From positions 186,001 through 250,000 of the forward strand of contig NZ_PXUE01000005.1 of assembly GCF_003020585.1 (NCBI RefSeq): a stretch of DNA of 64,000 nucleotides, read 5' to 3'. The position numbers and the translations under genes were made by a program. Source of the DNA: Chryseobacterium aurantiacum (GTDB lineage Bacteria; Bacteroidota; Bacteroidia; Flavobacteriales; Weeksellaceae). Below the pieces are notes generated by a model. That model worked only from the letters and a program-made list of their open reading frames with translations, was not told the DNA's origin and searched no databases. The first letter of the stretch is position 1. Every line of letters begins with the position of its first letter. Below are positions 1 to 8,096 of this stretch, one piece after another.

Positions 1-1
1 A

Positions 2-925
2 GCCGTAAGGATATTTACCGGGGCTAAGGTTCCTCAGGAAGTTGACACAGTAATAATGCAGGAAAAAGTACAATATGATGGAGACTATATTACATTTGAT
101 CCTTTAGGAATACGCAAAGGGGACAATATTCGACTGAAAGGCTCGCAAACCAAAAAAGGAGATTGCATTCTCTCGGGAAACACCTTGATAACATCTTCTG
201 TTATTGGTTTTCTTGCCGGATTCGGAATTGATACCATTAACGTTTTTAGCCCTTTAAAATTGGGATTACTAATCACAGGAAACGAATTAGTGGAAATAGG
301 AAACCCACTGACAGATGGAAAAATATACAATTCTAATCAATATATGCTTCAGGCTGCATTAGCTGAGATTCATCAATCATTTTGTTTTGCACAACATGTA
401 AAAGATACGTTTGAAGATACATTTTCGGCGGTACAAAAGTCTATTGACGAGGTAGATGTTCTTTTGATTACTGGTGGAATTTCAGTTGGAGACTATGATT
501 ATGTAAAAGCATCTTTAGAACAAACAGGAGTTGAAATACTTTTTTATAAGATAAGACAGAAACCCGGAAAGCCATTACTCTTTGGAAAACTCGGCAAAAA
601 ATATGTCTTTGCATTACCAGGGAATCCTGCTTCTGTTTTTTCATGTTACCATCAGTATGTAAAACCATTTCTACTAGGCCTTGCAGGCAGAACCAATTTT
701 TATGAAGAACAAGACTGGGCCGTCTCAGAAACGTATAGTCAAAAGAAAAGCACAGAGCTGACCCAATTTCTGAAAGCCTATCATCATCATGGAAAGGTAA
801 CCATTCTGAATGCACAGGAATCTTATAAAATGAACTCCGCTGCTCAGTCTAATTGTCTTGTTGAATTTGCAAAGGAGAAAACAGAAATAAATATTGGTGA
901 AAAGATAAAGATTTGGAAAATGTAA
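2..925 (+). CDS. moeA: Molybdopterin molybdenumtransferase MoeA (5' end missing)
   Basis: MoeA inserts molybdate into adenylylated molybdopterin in the last step of basal molybdenum-cofactor synthesis. The reading frame is open to the left edge of the window. The codons before the first internal ATG (nt 56) still encode family sequence (RIFTGAKVPQEVDTVIMQE), so the true start lies upstream. The MoCF-binding motif ITGGISVGDYDYV (about nt 469-507) and the ALPGNPASVF motif (about nt 610-640) are intact, and the C-terminal domain IV is complete. The gene overlaps the next one by 13 bases, which supports an operon. The family assignment is secure; only the N-terminus is lost to the window boundary. 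Confidence 0.95.
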   Translation, partial: AVRIFTGAKVPQEVDTVIMQEKVQYDGDYITFDPLGIRKGDNIRLKGSQTKKGDCILSGNTLITSSVIGFLAGFGIDTINVFSPLKLGLLITGNELVEIGNPLTDGKIYNSNQYMLQAALAEIHQSFCFAQHVKDTFEDTFSAVQKSIDEVDVLLITGGISVGDYDYVKASLEQTGVEILFYKIRQKPGKPLLFGKLGKKYVFALPGNPASVFSCYHQYVKPFLLGLAGRTNFYEEQDWAVSETYSQKKSTELTQFLKAYHHHGKVTILNAQESYKMNSAAQSNCLVEFAKEKTEINIGEKIKIWKM

Positions 926-1278
926 AAGTAAAAGGCCGAATCTGGATAGAAACAGACTATGGTTTAAGAATAGGTAAAGGCAGGACCGCCCTGCTCGAGC
1001 AGATTGACAGGCTTGGATCCATTACCGAAGCCGCAAAAGTATTGAGAATACCCTATCGGAGAGCATGGGGAATCATACAGGATATCAATTCCGCCTCTTT
1101 GCAAAAACTTGTTATAAAGAAAGCTGGGGGAAAGGCAGGAGGAGAAAGCTGCCTCACAGAATACGGAAAGAATATCGTAGAAGAATTTAAAACAGTAGAA
1201 GAACACTTCCAAAAATTTTCTAAGGATGAAAGCAATCGTTTTAGCAGGAGGAAAAAGCTCCAGGATGGGACAAGATAA
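913..1278 (+). CDS. ModE-type winged-helix DNA-binding protein, no molybdate-binding domain
   Basis: This 121-residue protein matches the N-terminal DNA-binding half of ModE (LysR-like winged helix). Visible family features are GRTALLEQIDRLGSITEAAK, the recognition-helix region IPYRRAWGIIQDIN, and the wing with GGKAGGES followed by LTEYGK. The C-terminal molybdate-binding (Mop/TOBE) domains of classical ModE are absent. The start must be the TTG at 913: a TGA stop lies in frame at 898, and no ATG precedes the helix-turn-helix. The gene overlaps moeA by 13 bases and mobA by 53 bases, so translation is probably coupled. It may regulate the surrounding molybdenum genes, but how it would sense molybdate without the ligand domain is unclear. 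Confidence 0.85.
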   Translation: MENVKVKGRIWIETDYGLRIGKGRTALLEQIDRLGSITEAAKVLRIPYRRAWGIIQDINSASLQKLVIKKAGGKAGGESCLTEYGKNIVEEFKTVEEHFQKFSKDESNRFSRRKKLQDGTR

Positions 1279-1798
1279 GGCACTGATGAAACTCAACGGC
1301 AAATATATGATTGAATATATTACCCATACACTTTCTCAGTTTTTTGATGAGGTCCTGATTTCCGGGAGTCTTTCCAAGTATGATGGCTTTCAGAACAATG
1401 TCATAGAAGATTTGGTAAATGGTAAGGGTCCAATGGGTGGTATCTATTCTGCTCTGGAATATTGCAAGGAAGATATTTTCGTATGCAGCTGTGATATGCC
1501 GTTCATTTCTCCGGACCTGATCAAAAATATTCTTCAGAGAAAAAAGGAGAATAGAATAAATGTAGTTTGTCTAGGCAAAAAAATCTATCCCGTTTTAGGC
1601 ATCTATCCTCTGTCTATTATTAATGATTTAATGAAATCTATTGAAAGTGAAAATCTCAGAATGACTCAATTTCTGGAATTACAAAATACCCACTACATTG
1701 ATTATAATGACAGTCCGACAGATCAATTTTTGAATATAAACACGCCGGAGAATTTCCAGAATGCAGAAACTATAGTCAACAAAATTTACAAGCAATGA
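1226..1798 (+). CDS. mobA: Molybdenum cofactor guanylyltransferase MobA
   Basis: MobA attaches GMP to molybdenum cofactor to make the guanine dinucleotide form used by DMSO-reductase-family enzymes such as nitrate reductases. The N-terminus carries the nucleotidyltransferase signature LAGGKSSRMGQDKALM, and CDMPF is the usual metal/nucleotide loop near residue 90. At 190 residues it has normal length. The ATG at 1226 lies inside the end of the ModE-like gene, and the start is fixed by the signature beginning at residue 5. Its last codons overlap the TonB receptor start by 4 bases (ATGA). The presence of mobA points to a bis-MGD enzyme in this genome, which fits the nitrate transporters at 10.7-13.5 kb. 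Confidence 0.93.
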   Translation: MKAIVLAGGKSSRMGQDKALMKLNGKYMIEYITHTLSQFFDEVLISGSLSKYDGFQNNVIEDLVNGKGPMGGIYSALEYCKEDIFVCSCDMPFISPDLIKNILQRKKENRINVVCLGKKIYPVLGIYPLSIINDLMKSIESENLRMTQFLELQNTHYIDYNDSPTDQFLNINTPENFQNAETIVNKIYKQ

Positions 1799-3858
1799 AA
1801 AAGATTTATGTAACGGCAGGAGCTATTCTGCTATCAATAAACGTAATCGCACAAGAAAAACCAAAGATAGATTCCCTAAAAAACTATTATGAGATACAGG
1901 AAGTGAATATCTATGGAAAAGAAAAAAATGAAGGCCCCATTCACAAGATTACGATGCAGCAGATTCAGGATTTTAATAAAACAAATGTTGTAGATGCAGT
2001 CAACCTTTTGCCCGGAGTAGCCATTACACAAATGGGTGCAAGAAACGAGGGAAGTGTTTTGGTAAGAGGATTTAACTCACTTAGAACACCTGTCTTTTAT
2101 GATGGTATTCCTATTTATACGCCTTATGATGGTAATTTTGATTTAAGTCGTTTCACCACATTCGATATCAATAATATTTCGGTAGAAAAAGGGTTGGTTT
2201 CTGTACAATATGGTCCCAATACGATGGGAGGAGCCATCAATATTGTATCCAGAAAACCAATAAAAGCCTTAGATATAGATGGTCAGTCCGGAGTTGGTTT
2301 TGCTGACGGGACAGGAGTTAATTCCTACTTTACATCACTCAACATCGGAACAAGACAACATAAATATTATATCATGGGTTCCGCATCATTATTGAAAATT
2401 GATAATTATTTGATTTCAAGAAAATTGGAAAGAACTGCATTACAACCCTCATTGGAAAGAAAAAATTCTGCATCAATGGATGTTCGGCTTAGTGCAAAAT
2501 TCGGTTATACTCCTAACCAGACAGATGAGTACTCTTTCAGTATCATCTCCCAAAATGCAGATAAGGATATTGCACCGAATGCATTGAAAACAGGAAACAG
2601 CAACTGGCGAAATTATCCAACGTATGATAAAAGGAGTATGTATCTGAAAACAAGAACATTGATTGCAGCCAAAACTTTTGTAAGTTTTACCGGATACTAT
2701 GATACCTATTACAATAAAATGAAGCAGTACGATGATGATCAGTACATTTTACTCAACAAAAATTCTTCTTTCACAAGTGTATACGATGATTATTCACTGG
2801 GGGGAATTTTAAATCTGACAACAGAAGCCATTAAAAATAACGTGATTACCTTATCCGTCAATAATAAATTCGATTCTCACAAAGAGTATAATGAAGAAAT
2901 TCCGGCAGACACAACCACTGGGCAAAAATTCAAAGCTGGAGAACCTGAGCAAAATTATAAAGACAACACATTTTACGTAGGCCTCGAAGATGTAATAACC
3001 ATTAATTCTTTTATAAAAGCCATTGCTGGAGTTTCATACAATTCAAGAAATAATATGAAAGCACAGGAGTATGGAACCCATTATGTCACTGGAGAAAAAA
3101 ATGTATTGTATGATTTTCCGAAAGGATCTGATAACGCATTCGATTATAAGGGAGGGATCATTGTGGAACCTGTAAAAGATCATTTAATCACCTTATCAGC
3201 TTCAAAAAGATCAAGATTTGCCTCTCAGAAAGAAAGATATTCCAGCCGTTTTGGAAGTCAGGTTCCTAATCCGGATTTGAAATCAGAATATACCTGGGCT
3301 TATGATATAACCTATTCTGCCAGGTTAGGGAATAAATTTAATTATGAGATTTCAGGTTTTATTAACAATATAAGAGATGCCATTTTTGCCAGAACCGTAG
3401 GCACTTTAGACAATGGAAATCCTATTAGCCAAAATGTAAATATCGGTAAGGCCGTCTTTCAGGGTTATGAGCTTGCGTTTGGATATACTCCAGTCAAAAA
3501 CTTGACTTTAGGAGCCAATTATAGCTATATCGATATGAAAGATAAAACAGAAGGAAGCAGTGAGAAATTCACCGACGTTCCTAATCATAAAATAATGGCA
3601 TACACAAAATTAGAAGTACCGAAGTTACGTACATCACTTAATGTGAATGCAGAATTCTATGGAAAAAGATATATAACAAGCACCGGAGATCAAGCACCAG
3701 AGTTTACATTACTTAATGCTAAGCTATCTGTAAACATTGTGAAAGGGATCAATTTTGACTTTGGTGTTAGAAATTTATTCGACAGAAACTATTATCTCTC
3801 TTACGGATATCCCAAAGAAGGAAGATCTTTCATCACTGCCCTAAACTATCATTTTTAA
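1795..3858 (+). CDS. TonB-dependent outer-membrane receptor within the molybdenum-cofactor operon
   Basis: This 687-residue protein has a cleavable signal peptide ending near residue 19 (VIAQ), a short linker with an EVNIYG TonB-box-like stretch, a plug domain (about residues 45-155, with DAVNLLPGVAI, VLVRGFNS and GPNTMGGAINIVS) and a 22-strand-type barrel ending in an aromatic residue (NYHF). There is no SusD partner and no CarboxypepD-regulatory extension, so it is a FecA-like receptor rather than a SusC glycan transporter. It overlaps mobA by 4 bases and moaD follows 11 bases later. This places it firmly in the molybdenum-cofactor operon and suggests uptake of molybdate, a molybdate chelate or another oxyanion. 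The substrate is an inference from position alone. Confidence 0.9.
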   Translation: MKKIYVTAGAILLSINVIAQEKPKIDSLKNYYEIQEVNIYGKEKNEGPIHKITMQQIQDFNKTNVVDAVNLLPGVAITQMGARNEGSVLVRGFNSLRTPVFYDGIPIYTPYDGNFDLSRFTTFDINNISVEKGLVSVQYGPNTMGGAINIVSRKPIKALDIDGQSGVGFADGTGVNSYFTSLNIGTRQHKYYIMGSASLLKIDNYLISRKLERTALQPSLERKNSASMDVRLSAKFGYTPNQTDEYSFSIISQNADKDIAPNALKTGNSNWRNYPTYDKRSMYLKTRTLIAAKTFVSFTGYYDTYYNKMKQYDDDQYILLNKNSSFTSVYDDYSLGGILNLTTEAIKNNVITLSVNNKFDSHKEYNEEIPADTTTGQKFKAGEPEQNYKDNTFYVGLEDVITINSFIKAIAGVSYNSRNNMKAQEYGTHYVTGEKNVLYDFPKGSDNAFDYKGGIIVEPVKDHLITLSASKRSRFASQKERYSSRFGSQVPNPDLKSEYTWAYDITYSARLGNKFNYEISGFINNIRDAIFARTVGTLDNGNPISQNVNIGKAVFQGYELAFGYTPVKNLTLGANYSYIDMKDKTEGSSEKFTDVPNHKIMAYTKLEVPKLRTSLNVNAEFYGKRYITSTGDQAPEFTLLNAKLSVNIVKGINFDFGVRNLFDRNYYLSYGYPKEGRSFITALNYHF

Positions 3859-3869
3859 AATTTAAGCTA

Positions 3870-4103
3870 ATGAAAATAAAAATATTTGGAAAACTAACCG
3901 ACCTTTTTGGAGGGAAGGTATATGATCTTCCTTCTGAAAACATCACTTCAGTTTCTGATCTAAAATCGAAACTTGTAGAAAAACTCCCTGAATTGGCTCA
4001 AACAAACTATTTAGTAGTCGTTAACGGAGTAAAAGCAGAAAACAGCACCCTACTATTTGAAACATCAGAAATTGCCCTATTACCACCCTATTCCGGAGGT
4101 TAA
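3870..4103 (+). CDS. moaD: Molybdopterin synthase sulfur-carrier subunit MoaD
   Basis: This 77-residue ubiquitin-fold protein ends in the diagnostic PPYSGG. Its terminal glycine is adenylylated by MoeB, thiocarboxylated, and donates sulfur to precursor Z in the MoaD2-MoaE2 complex. The length is normal for MoaD. It lies 11 bases after the TonB receptor and 12 bases before the moeB-like gene, in the same operon as its partners MoeB and MoaE. Assignment as MoaD rather than ThiS rests on this context and on the YSGG tail. Confidence 0.93.
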   Translation: MKIKIFGKLTDLFGGKVYDLPSENITSVSDLKSKLVEKLPELAQTNYLVVVNGVKAENSTLLFETSEIALLPPYSGG

Positions 4104-4115
4104 AATTGAAGTAAA

Positions 4116-5210
4116 ATGGATTTAAACAGATACAACAGACAGATGCTTTTACCAGATTTTGGAAAAACTGCACAGGAAAAACTTTCACAATCATCCGTTT
4201 TGGTCATTGGTGCGGGAGGTTTAGGATGTCCTGTTCTTCAGATTCTGGCGTCTTCGGGAGTTCATTGCATAGGGATAGCAGATTTTGATGACGTAGATCT
4301 CCATAATCTTCATCGTCAGTTCCTGTTCACAGAAAAAGAAATTGGTCAACCCAAAGTAACCGTTGCAGCAAACCGACTTAAGGAAATAAATTCTGAGATA
4401 GAGATCAAAATCTTTAAGATACCCGTTAATGCAGAGAATGTCATTTCTATCATCAGAGATTTTGACGTTATTGTAGACTGTACAGATAATTTCAGTACCC
4501 GTTACCTCATTAATGACGCCTGCTTTATCCGGCAAAAGCCACTGGTCTACGGATCTATCTTCAGATACGAAGGTCAGGTTGCTATTTTCAATGTGATGAA
4601 AGACGGAAAGATAACCAATTATCGGGATCTTTTCCCCAATTCCCCAAAACCAGATGAGGTTCCAAACTGTAATGAAGCCGGTGTTTTGCCTACCCTTTCA
4701 TCCATTATCGGAACCATTCAGGCCAACGAAACCATCAAATTATTGATTGGTTCACCTGAGGTGTTGGTACACCAATTATTAGTCTTTGATTTACAGAAAT
4801 ACCAATTCATGACCATTCAGTTTGAAGAAGATCAGAACAAAATATTTCCCAGAAATGAAAAAGAACTTAAAGACTTTAATTATGAAAAATTCTGTGGGAT
4901 CAAAACTGAAGATGAAATAAATTCTCCTGTTCAATTAAAGAAATTCCTAAAAGAAGAACAGTCTGTTTTAGTGGATGTCCGGGAAATTGATGAATACCCA
5001 AGGTTATCGGAAATTAAGCTTAAAGAAATTCCTTTATCTGTTTTGAATGAAAATATAGAAACCTTAAAAGAATTTAATCATATCTGCTTTATCTGTGCTT
5101 CAGGAGCCCGAAGCAGGAAAGCAATGGAAACGGCAAAATCTTTTTTACCTGAAAAAAATATTAAACATTATCCTTCGGGAGCAAAATCAATAGAAGATGA
5201 AAAAAATTAA
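4116..5210 (+). CDS. moeB: MoeB/ThiF-family adenylyltransferase with C-terminal rhodanese domain
   Basis: The E1-like enzyme adenylylates the MoaD C-terminus. Residues 1-250 form the ThiF domain, with the nucleotide loop VLVIGAGGLGCPVLQ and the DCTDNF motif. The last 95 or so residues form a rhodanese domain whose loop CASGARSRKA supplies the sulfur-accepting cysteine. The paired CxxC zinc ligands usual in E. coli MoeB are not both present: the first pair is replaced around YRDLFPN, and only one Cys remains in VPNCNEAGVLP. The fused rhodanese resembles the MoeZ/MOCS3 arrangement, so one protein may both activate and sulfurate MoaD. It overlaps moaE by 14 bases. Confidence 0.9.
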   Translation: MDLNRYNRQMLLPDFGKTAQEKLSQSSVLVIGAGGLGCPVLQILASSGVHCIGIADFDDVDLHNLHRQFLFTEKEIGQPKVTVAANRLKEINSEIEIKIFKIPVNAENVISIIRDFDVIVDCTDNFSTRYLINDACFIRQKPLVYGSIFRYEGQVAIFNVMKDGKITNYRDLFPNSPKPDEVPNCNEAGVLPTLSSIIGTIQANETIKLLIGSPEVLVHQLLVFDLQKYQFMTIQFEEDQNKIFPRNEKELKDFNYEKFCGIKTEDEINSPVQLKKFLKEEQSVLVDVREIDEYPRLSEIKLKEIPLSVLNENIETLKEFNHICFICASGARSRKAMETAKSFLPEKNIKHYPSGAKSIEDEKN

Positions 5211-5640
5211 AAACATATTTATAGAAGGTCCCATCAATCCGGATTTTGTTGCAGAAAGTATCAGGAAACATTCTTCTAAGCTTCAAATAGGAGGACATAG
5301 CATCTTTCTTGGACAGGTGCGTGAAGATGAATCAGATGGAAAAAAAGTCAACTCCATAGAATTTACCGCCTATCAGGAATGGGCACTCCAGAGCGCTTAT
5401 GATATCAGAGAGGAAGTGATCTCCAAATACGGTTTATCCTGCGCTCACATCTATCATTCTTTGGGAAAAATACAAAAAGGTGAAATCTGTTTTTTTGTAT
5501 TCACCTCATCACCTCATCGTAAAGAGGCCATTAAAGCCTGTGATGAAATAGTAGACCGTGTAAAAAAAGAAGTTGCCATCTGGGGAAAAGAAATATTTGA
5601 AGATCATACCCATACATGGAAAGAAAATAAACAATTATGA
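5197..5640 (+). CDS. moaE: Molybdopterin synthase catalytic subunit MoaE
   Basis: MoaE forms the active site where two MoaD thiocarboxylates sulfurate precursor Z to molybdopterin. The 147-residue protein shows the family pattern: a GGHSIFLGQVRED segment, YQEWA, an HSLGKIQKGE segment, and the catalytic lysine region VKKEVAIWGKEIFED near residues 120-135. The gene starts inside the end of the moeB-like gene and overlaps the moaC-moaB start by 4 bases, so the operon is tightly packed. Confidence 0.93.
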   Translation: MKKIKNIFIEGPINPDFVAESIRKHSSKLQIGGHSIFLGQVREDESDGKKVNSIEFTAYQEWALQSAYDIREEVISKYGLSCAHIYHSLGKIQKGEICFFVFTSSPHRKEAIKACDEIVDRVKKEVAIWGKEIFEDHTHTWKENKQL

Positions 5641-6542
5641 TAAACATTACCCACAAATCATACACATTAAGAAAAGCAATTGCCGAAGCAACAGTAACGG
5701 TAAGCTCGCACGAAACCATTGATGCCATCCTGAATAACAAGGTCCCAAAGGGCAACGTTTTTGAAATGGCCAAAACCGCAGGATTATTTGCGGCTAAAAG
5801 GACAAGTGACCTTATTCCGGACTGCCATCCCCTGCCTATAGAATATGCCTCTATCAATTTTGAAATAAAAGAACAAAATATCACCATCACTTCAGAAATT
5901 CATACCATTTATAAAACAGGTGTGGAAGTGGAAGCCATGCATTCGGCTTCTGTAGTGGCATTAACGATATATGACATGCTGAAGCCCATTGATAAAAATA
6001 TTGAAATCCAAAATATTCGGCTTATTGATAAAAAGGGAGGAAAATCAGACATCAAAGATTCGGGAGAAGGATTAAAAGCCTCCGTCATCGTTTGCTCCGA
6101 CAGTATTTTTGCAGGAAAAAAACAAGACAGTGCAGGAAAAGCCATCATTGACAACCTGAAAAAAAATAAGGTAGATATCGAAAATTATATCATTATTCCT
6201 GATGAAGTAGAAGATATTCGTGCTACAGTAAAAGAAAGCGTAGCAGCAGGGATCAATCTTATCCTCATTACTGGAGGTACCGGTCTTTCTAAAAGAGACG
6301 TTACACCGGAAGCTTTATATCCTATCCTGGAAAGACAAATCCCCGGAATAGCTGAAACGATGAGGAATTACGGGCAATTGCGCACACCCTACTCCATGCT
6401 TTCCAGAAGCTTAGCGGGTACAGTGGGAGACTCATTAGTTATTGCCTTACCTGGTTCTACCAGAGGCGCCTCTGAATCTATGGATGCTATTTTCCCGGCT
6501 GCTCTGCATCTGTACAAAATAATAAACGGAGGGCAGCATTAA
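5637..6542 (+). CDS. moaCB: Bifunctional MoaC-MoaB/MogA fusion
   Basis: Two enzymes are fused. Residues 1-140 are MoaC (cyclic pyranopterin monophosphate synthase), with KRTSDLIPDCHPL and the GVEVEAMHSASVVALTIYDM segment. Residues 148-301 are a MogA/MoaB molybdopterin adenylyltransferase with ITGGTGLSKRDVTPEA and LPGSTRGASESMDAI. The fusion couples the second step and the adenylylation step of the pathway, and such MoaC-MoaB fusions are known. The partner of MoaC, the radical-SAM GTP cyclase MoaA, is not in the window. This is the last gene of the cofactor operon: a new promoter follows before modA. Confidence 0.93.
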   Translation: MINITHKSYTLRKAIAEATVTVSSHETIDAILNNKVPKGNVFEMAKTAGLFAAKRTSDLIPDCHPLPIEYASINFEIKEQNITITSEIHTIYKTGVEVEAMHSASVVALTIYDMLKPIDKNIEIQNIRLIDKKGGKSDIKDSGEGLKASVIVCSDSIFAGKKQDSAGKAIIDNLKKNKVDIENYIIIPDEVEDIRATVKESVAAGINLILITGGTGLSKRDVTPEALYPILERQIPGIAETMRNYGQLRTPYSMLSRSLAGTVGDSLVIALPGSTRGASESMDAIFPAALHLYKIINGGQH

Positions 6543-6569
6543 CTATCTTTTTACGACAAAAGGATTGAA

Positions 6570-6577
6570 TATTTTTG
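6570..6577 (+). promoter_or_regulatory. Bacteroidetes-type -7 promoter box for modABC
   Basis: TATTTTTG is a full match to the TAnnTTTG box. It lies 35 bases before the modA ATG, in the 70-base gap after the moaC-moaB fusion. No clean TTG -33 element is visible at the usual distance. It suggests that modABC can be transcribed separately from the cofactor genes. Confidence 0.55.
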
Positions 6578-6612
6578 AACCCATAAGGCCAATTTAAATT
6601 TATAATTCATGT

Positions 6613-7398
6613 ATGAAATCAGTTTGTAACAATATCTTATTTTTTGCTTTTTCATTTCTACTCCTTTTCATGGGCTGTAAAAAAGCAGATAAAAAGCCTG
6701 TCAGTGAATCTACTTCTCTCTCAGTGGCGGCAGCCGCTAATTTAAGAGACGTATTAATGGTTTTGAAGCAAAGCTATATTAAGGATAATCCGGGCTGTAC
6801 AATAGAAATTACATTTGGTTCGTCGGGAATGCTTGCCCAGCAACTCTTAAATGGTGCTCCTTATGACCTCTTTCTTTCCGCAGATACCAACTTCCCTCAA
6901 AAGTTGAAGCAGGCCAATAAAACAGCCGATAAAAGCAAAATCTATGCTTATGGGAAACTGGCCGTCTGGAGTAAAAATATAGATGTATCCAAAGGTCTTG
7001 AAGCCCTTTCAGATCCTAAGATTCGTAAGATTGCCATTGCCAACCCAAAAATTGCTCCCTACGGAAAAAATGCGGTGGAAACTTTGCAGAAATCAGGGCT
7101 GTATACTGCAGTAGAAAATAAAATTGTTTGGGCAGAAAACATCAGCCAGGCTGCCCAATTTGCCTCTTCGGGCAATGCTGACATTGCTTTTATAGCCTTA
7201 TCCAATGCCCTCAATAAAGAAATGAATCAAAAAGGAAAGTATTATGAATTGTCCAAAGAAAGTTCACCCATTGCCCAAAGCGGTGTGGTCATCAAAGGAA
7301 AAAATATAACTCTTTCTCAACATTTTTTCAGTTATCTGACCAGTAAAAAAGCAGATGAAATATGGCTAAAATATGGCTACGGAACCATAGCACATTAA
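6613..7398 (+). CDS. modA: Molybdate ABC transporter substrate-binding lipoprotein ModA
   Basis: This 261-residue protein is a periplasmic-face molybdate receptor anchored by lipidation. The signal peptide ends in the lipobox LFMGC (Cys about residue 22). The mature part begins LSVAAAANLRDVL, the typical ModA start, and contains the family segments FGSSGMLAQQ, GAPYDLFLSAD and VWAENISQAAQFASSGNADIAF. It is the first gene of modABC and is followed 17 bases later by modB. Specificity for molybdate over tungstate cannot be told from sequence alone, but the adjacent cofactor operon supports molybdate. Confidence 0.94.
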   Translation: MKSVCNNILFFAFSFLLLFMGCKKADKKPVSESTSLSVAAAANLRDVLMVLKQSYIKDNPGCTIEITFGSSGMLAQQLLNGAPYDLFLSADTNFPQKLKQANKTADKSKIYAYGKLAVWSKNIDVSKGLEALSDPKIRKIAIANPKIAPYGKNAVETLQKSGLYTAVENKIVWAENISQAAQFASSGNADIAFIALSNALNKEMNQKGKYYELSKESSPIAQSGVVIKGKNITLSQHFFSYLTSKKADEIWLKYGYGTIAH

Positions 7399-7415
7399 TA
7401 TAACCTACAATAAAA

Positions 7416-8096
7416 ATGGATCAGGATTTTATATACACTTTATTCTTAACGGGCAAGCTTGCTTTGATAACTACCTTAGCTCTAATTATTTTAGGGCTTC
7501 CGGCTGCTTATTGGCTTGCTTATTCCCGTTTCAAAATGAAGGTAGTGATAGAAGCTCTTTTTTCCATGCCTATGGTTTTGCCGCCTACCGTAATGGGATA
7601 TTACCTTTTGGTGGCATTCAGCCCCGAAAATGCACTGGGGAAGTTTATGTATAGTGCTTTTAATGTACATCTGGCTTTTTCATTTCAGGGAATTCTTATT
7701 GCCAGTATCATTGCCAATATTCCTTTTATGATTCAGCCTTTACAAAATGGTTTTGCTGCTCTGCCGGATGAGCTTCGGCAAGCTTCCTATACAATGGGGA
7801 AATCAAAATGGATTACTTTTCTTAAAGTTTTGCTTCCTAATATCAAGCCATCCATAATCACAGGTATTGCTCTTACATTTGCTCATTGTATAGGAGAATT
7901 TGGTATTGTAATGATGGTAGGAGGAAATATTCCAAAAGAAACAAGAATAGCCTCCGTAGCCATCTACGATCAGGTTCAGGCTTTGAATTTCGAAGCAGCA
8001 AACCAATATGCCTTGATCCTCTTTATCCTCTCTTTCCTCATATTACTGTTGGTATATAGTGTAAACCGAAAATTCAGACTTAATGTGTACAGATGA
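7416..8096 (+). CDS. modB: Molybdate ABC transporter permease ModB
   Basis: The 226-residue inner-membrane permease has about five membrane segments. It carries the ModB hallmarks MPMVLPPTVMGYYLL near residues 50-65, LPDELRQASYTMGKSKW (the EAA loop that contacts the ATPase), and AHCIGEFGIVMMVGGN. Its stop codon overlaps the start of modC (ATGA), which indicates coupled translation of permease and ATPase. Confidence 0.94.
   Translation: MDQDFIYTLFLTGKLALITTLALIILGLPAAYWLAYSRFKMKVVIEALFSMPMVLPPTVMGYYLLVAFSPENALGKFMYSAFNVHLAFSFQGILIASIIANIPFMIQPLQNGFAALPDELRQASYTMGKSKWITFLKVLLPNIKPSIITGIALTFAHCIGEFGIVMMVGGNIPKETRIASVAIYDQVQALNFEAANQYALILFILSFLILLLVYSVNRKFRLNVYR

Noticed and set aside
6543..6612. 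Molybdenum-cofactor riboswitch before modA
   Set aside because: The gap is only 70 bases, contains a -7 promoter box and shows no multi-stem structure of the Moco riboswitch type.
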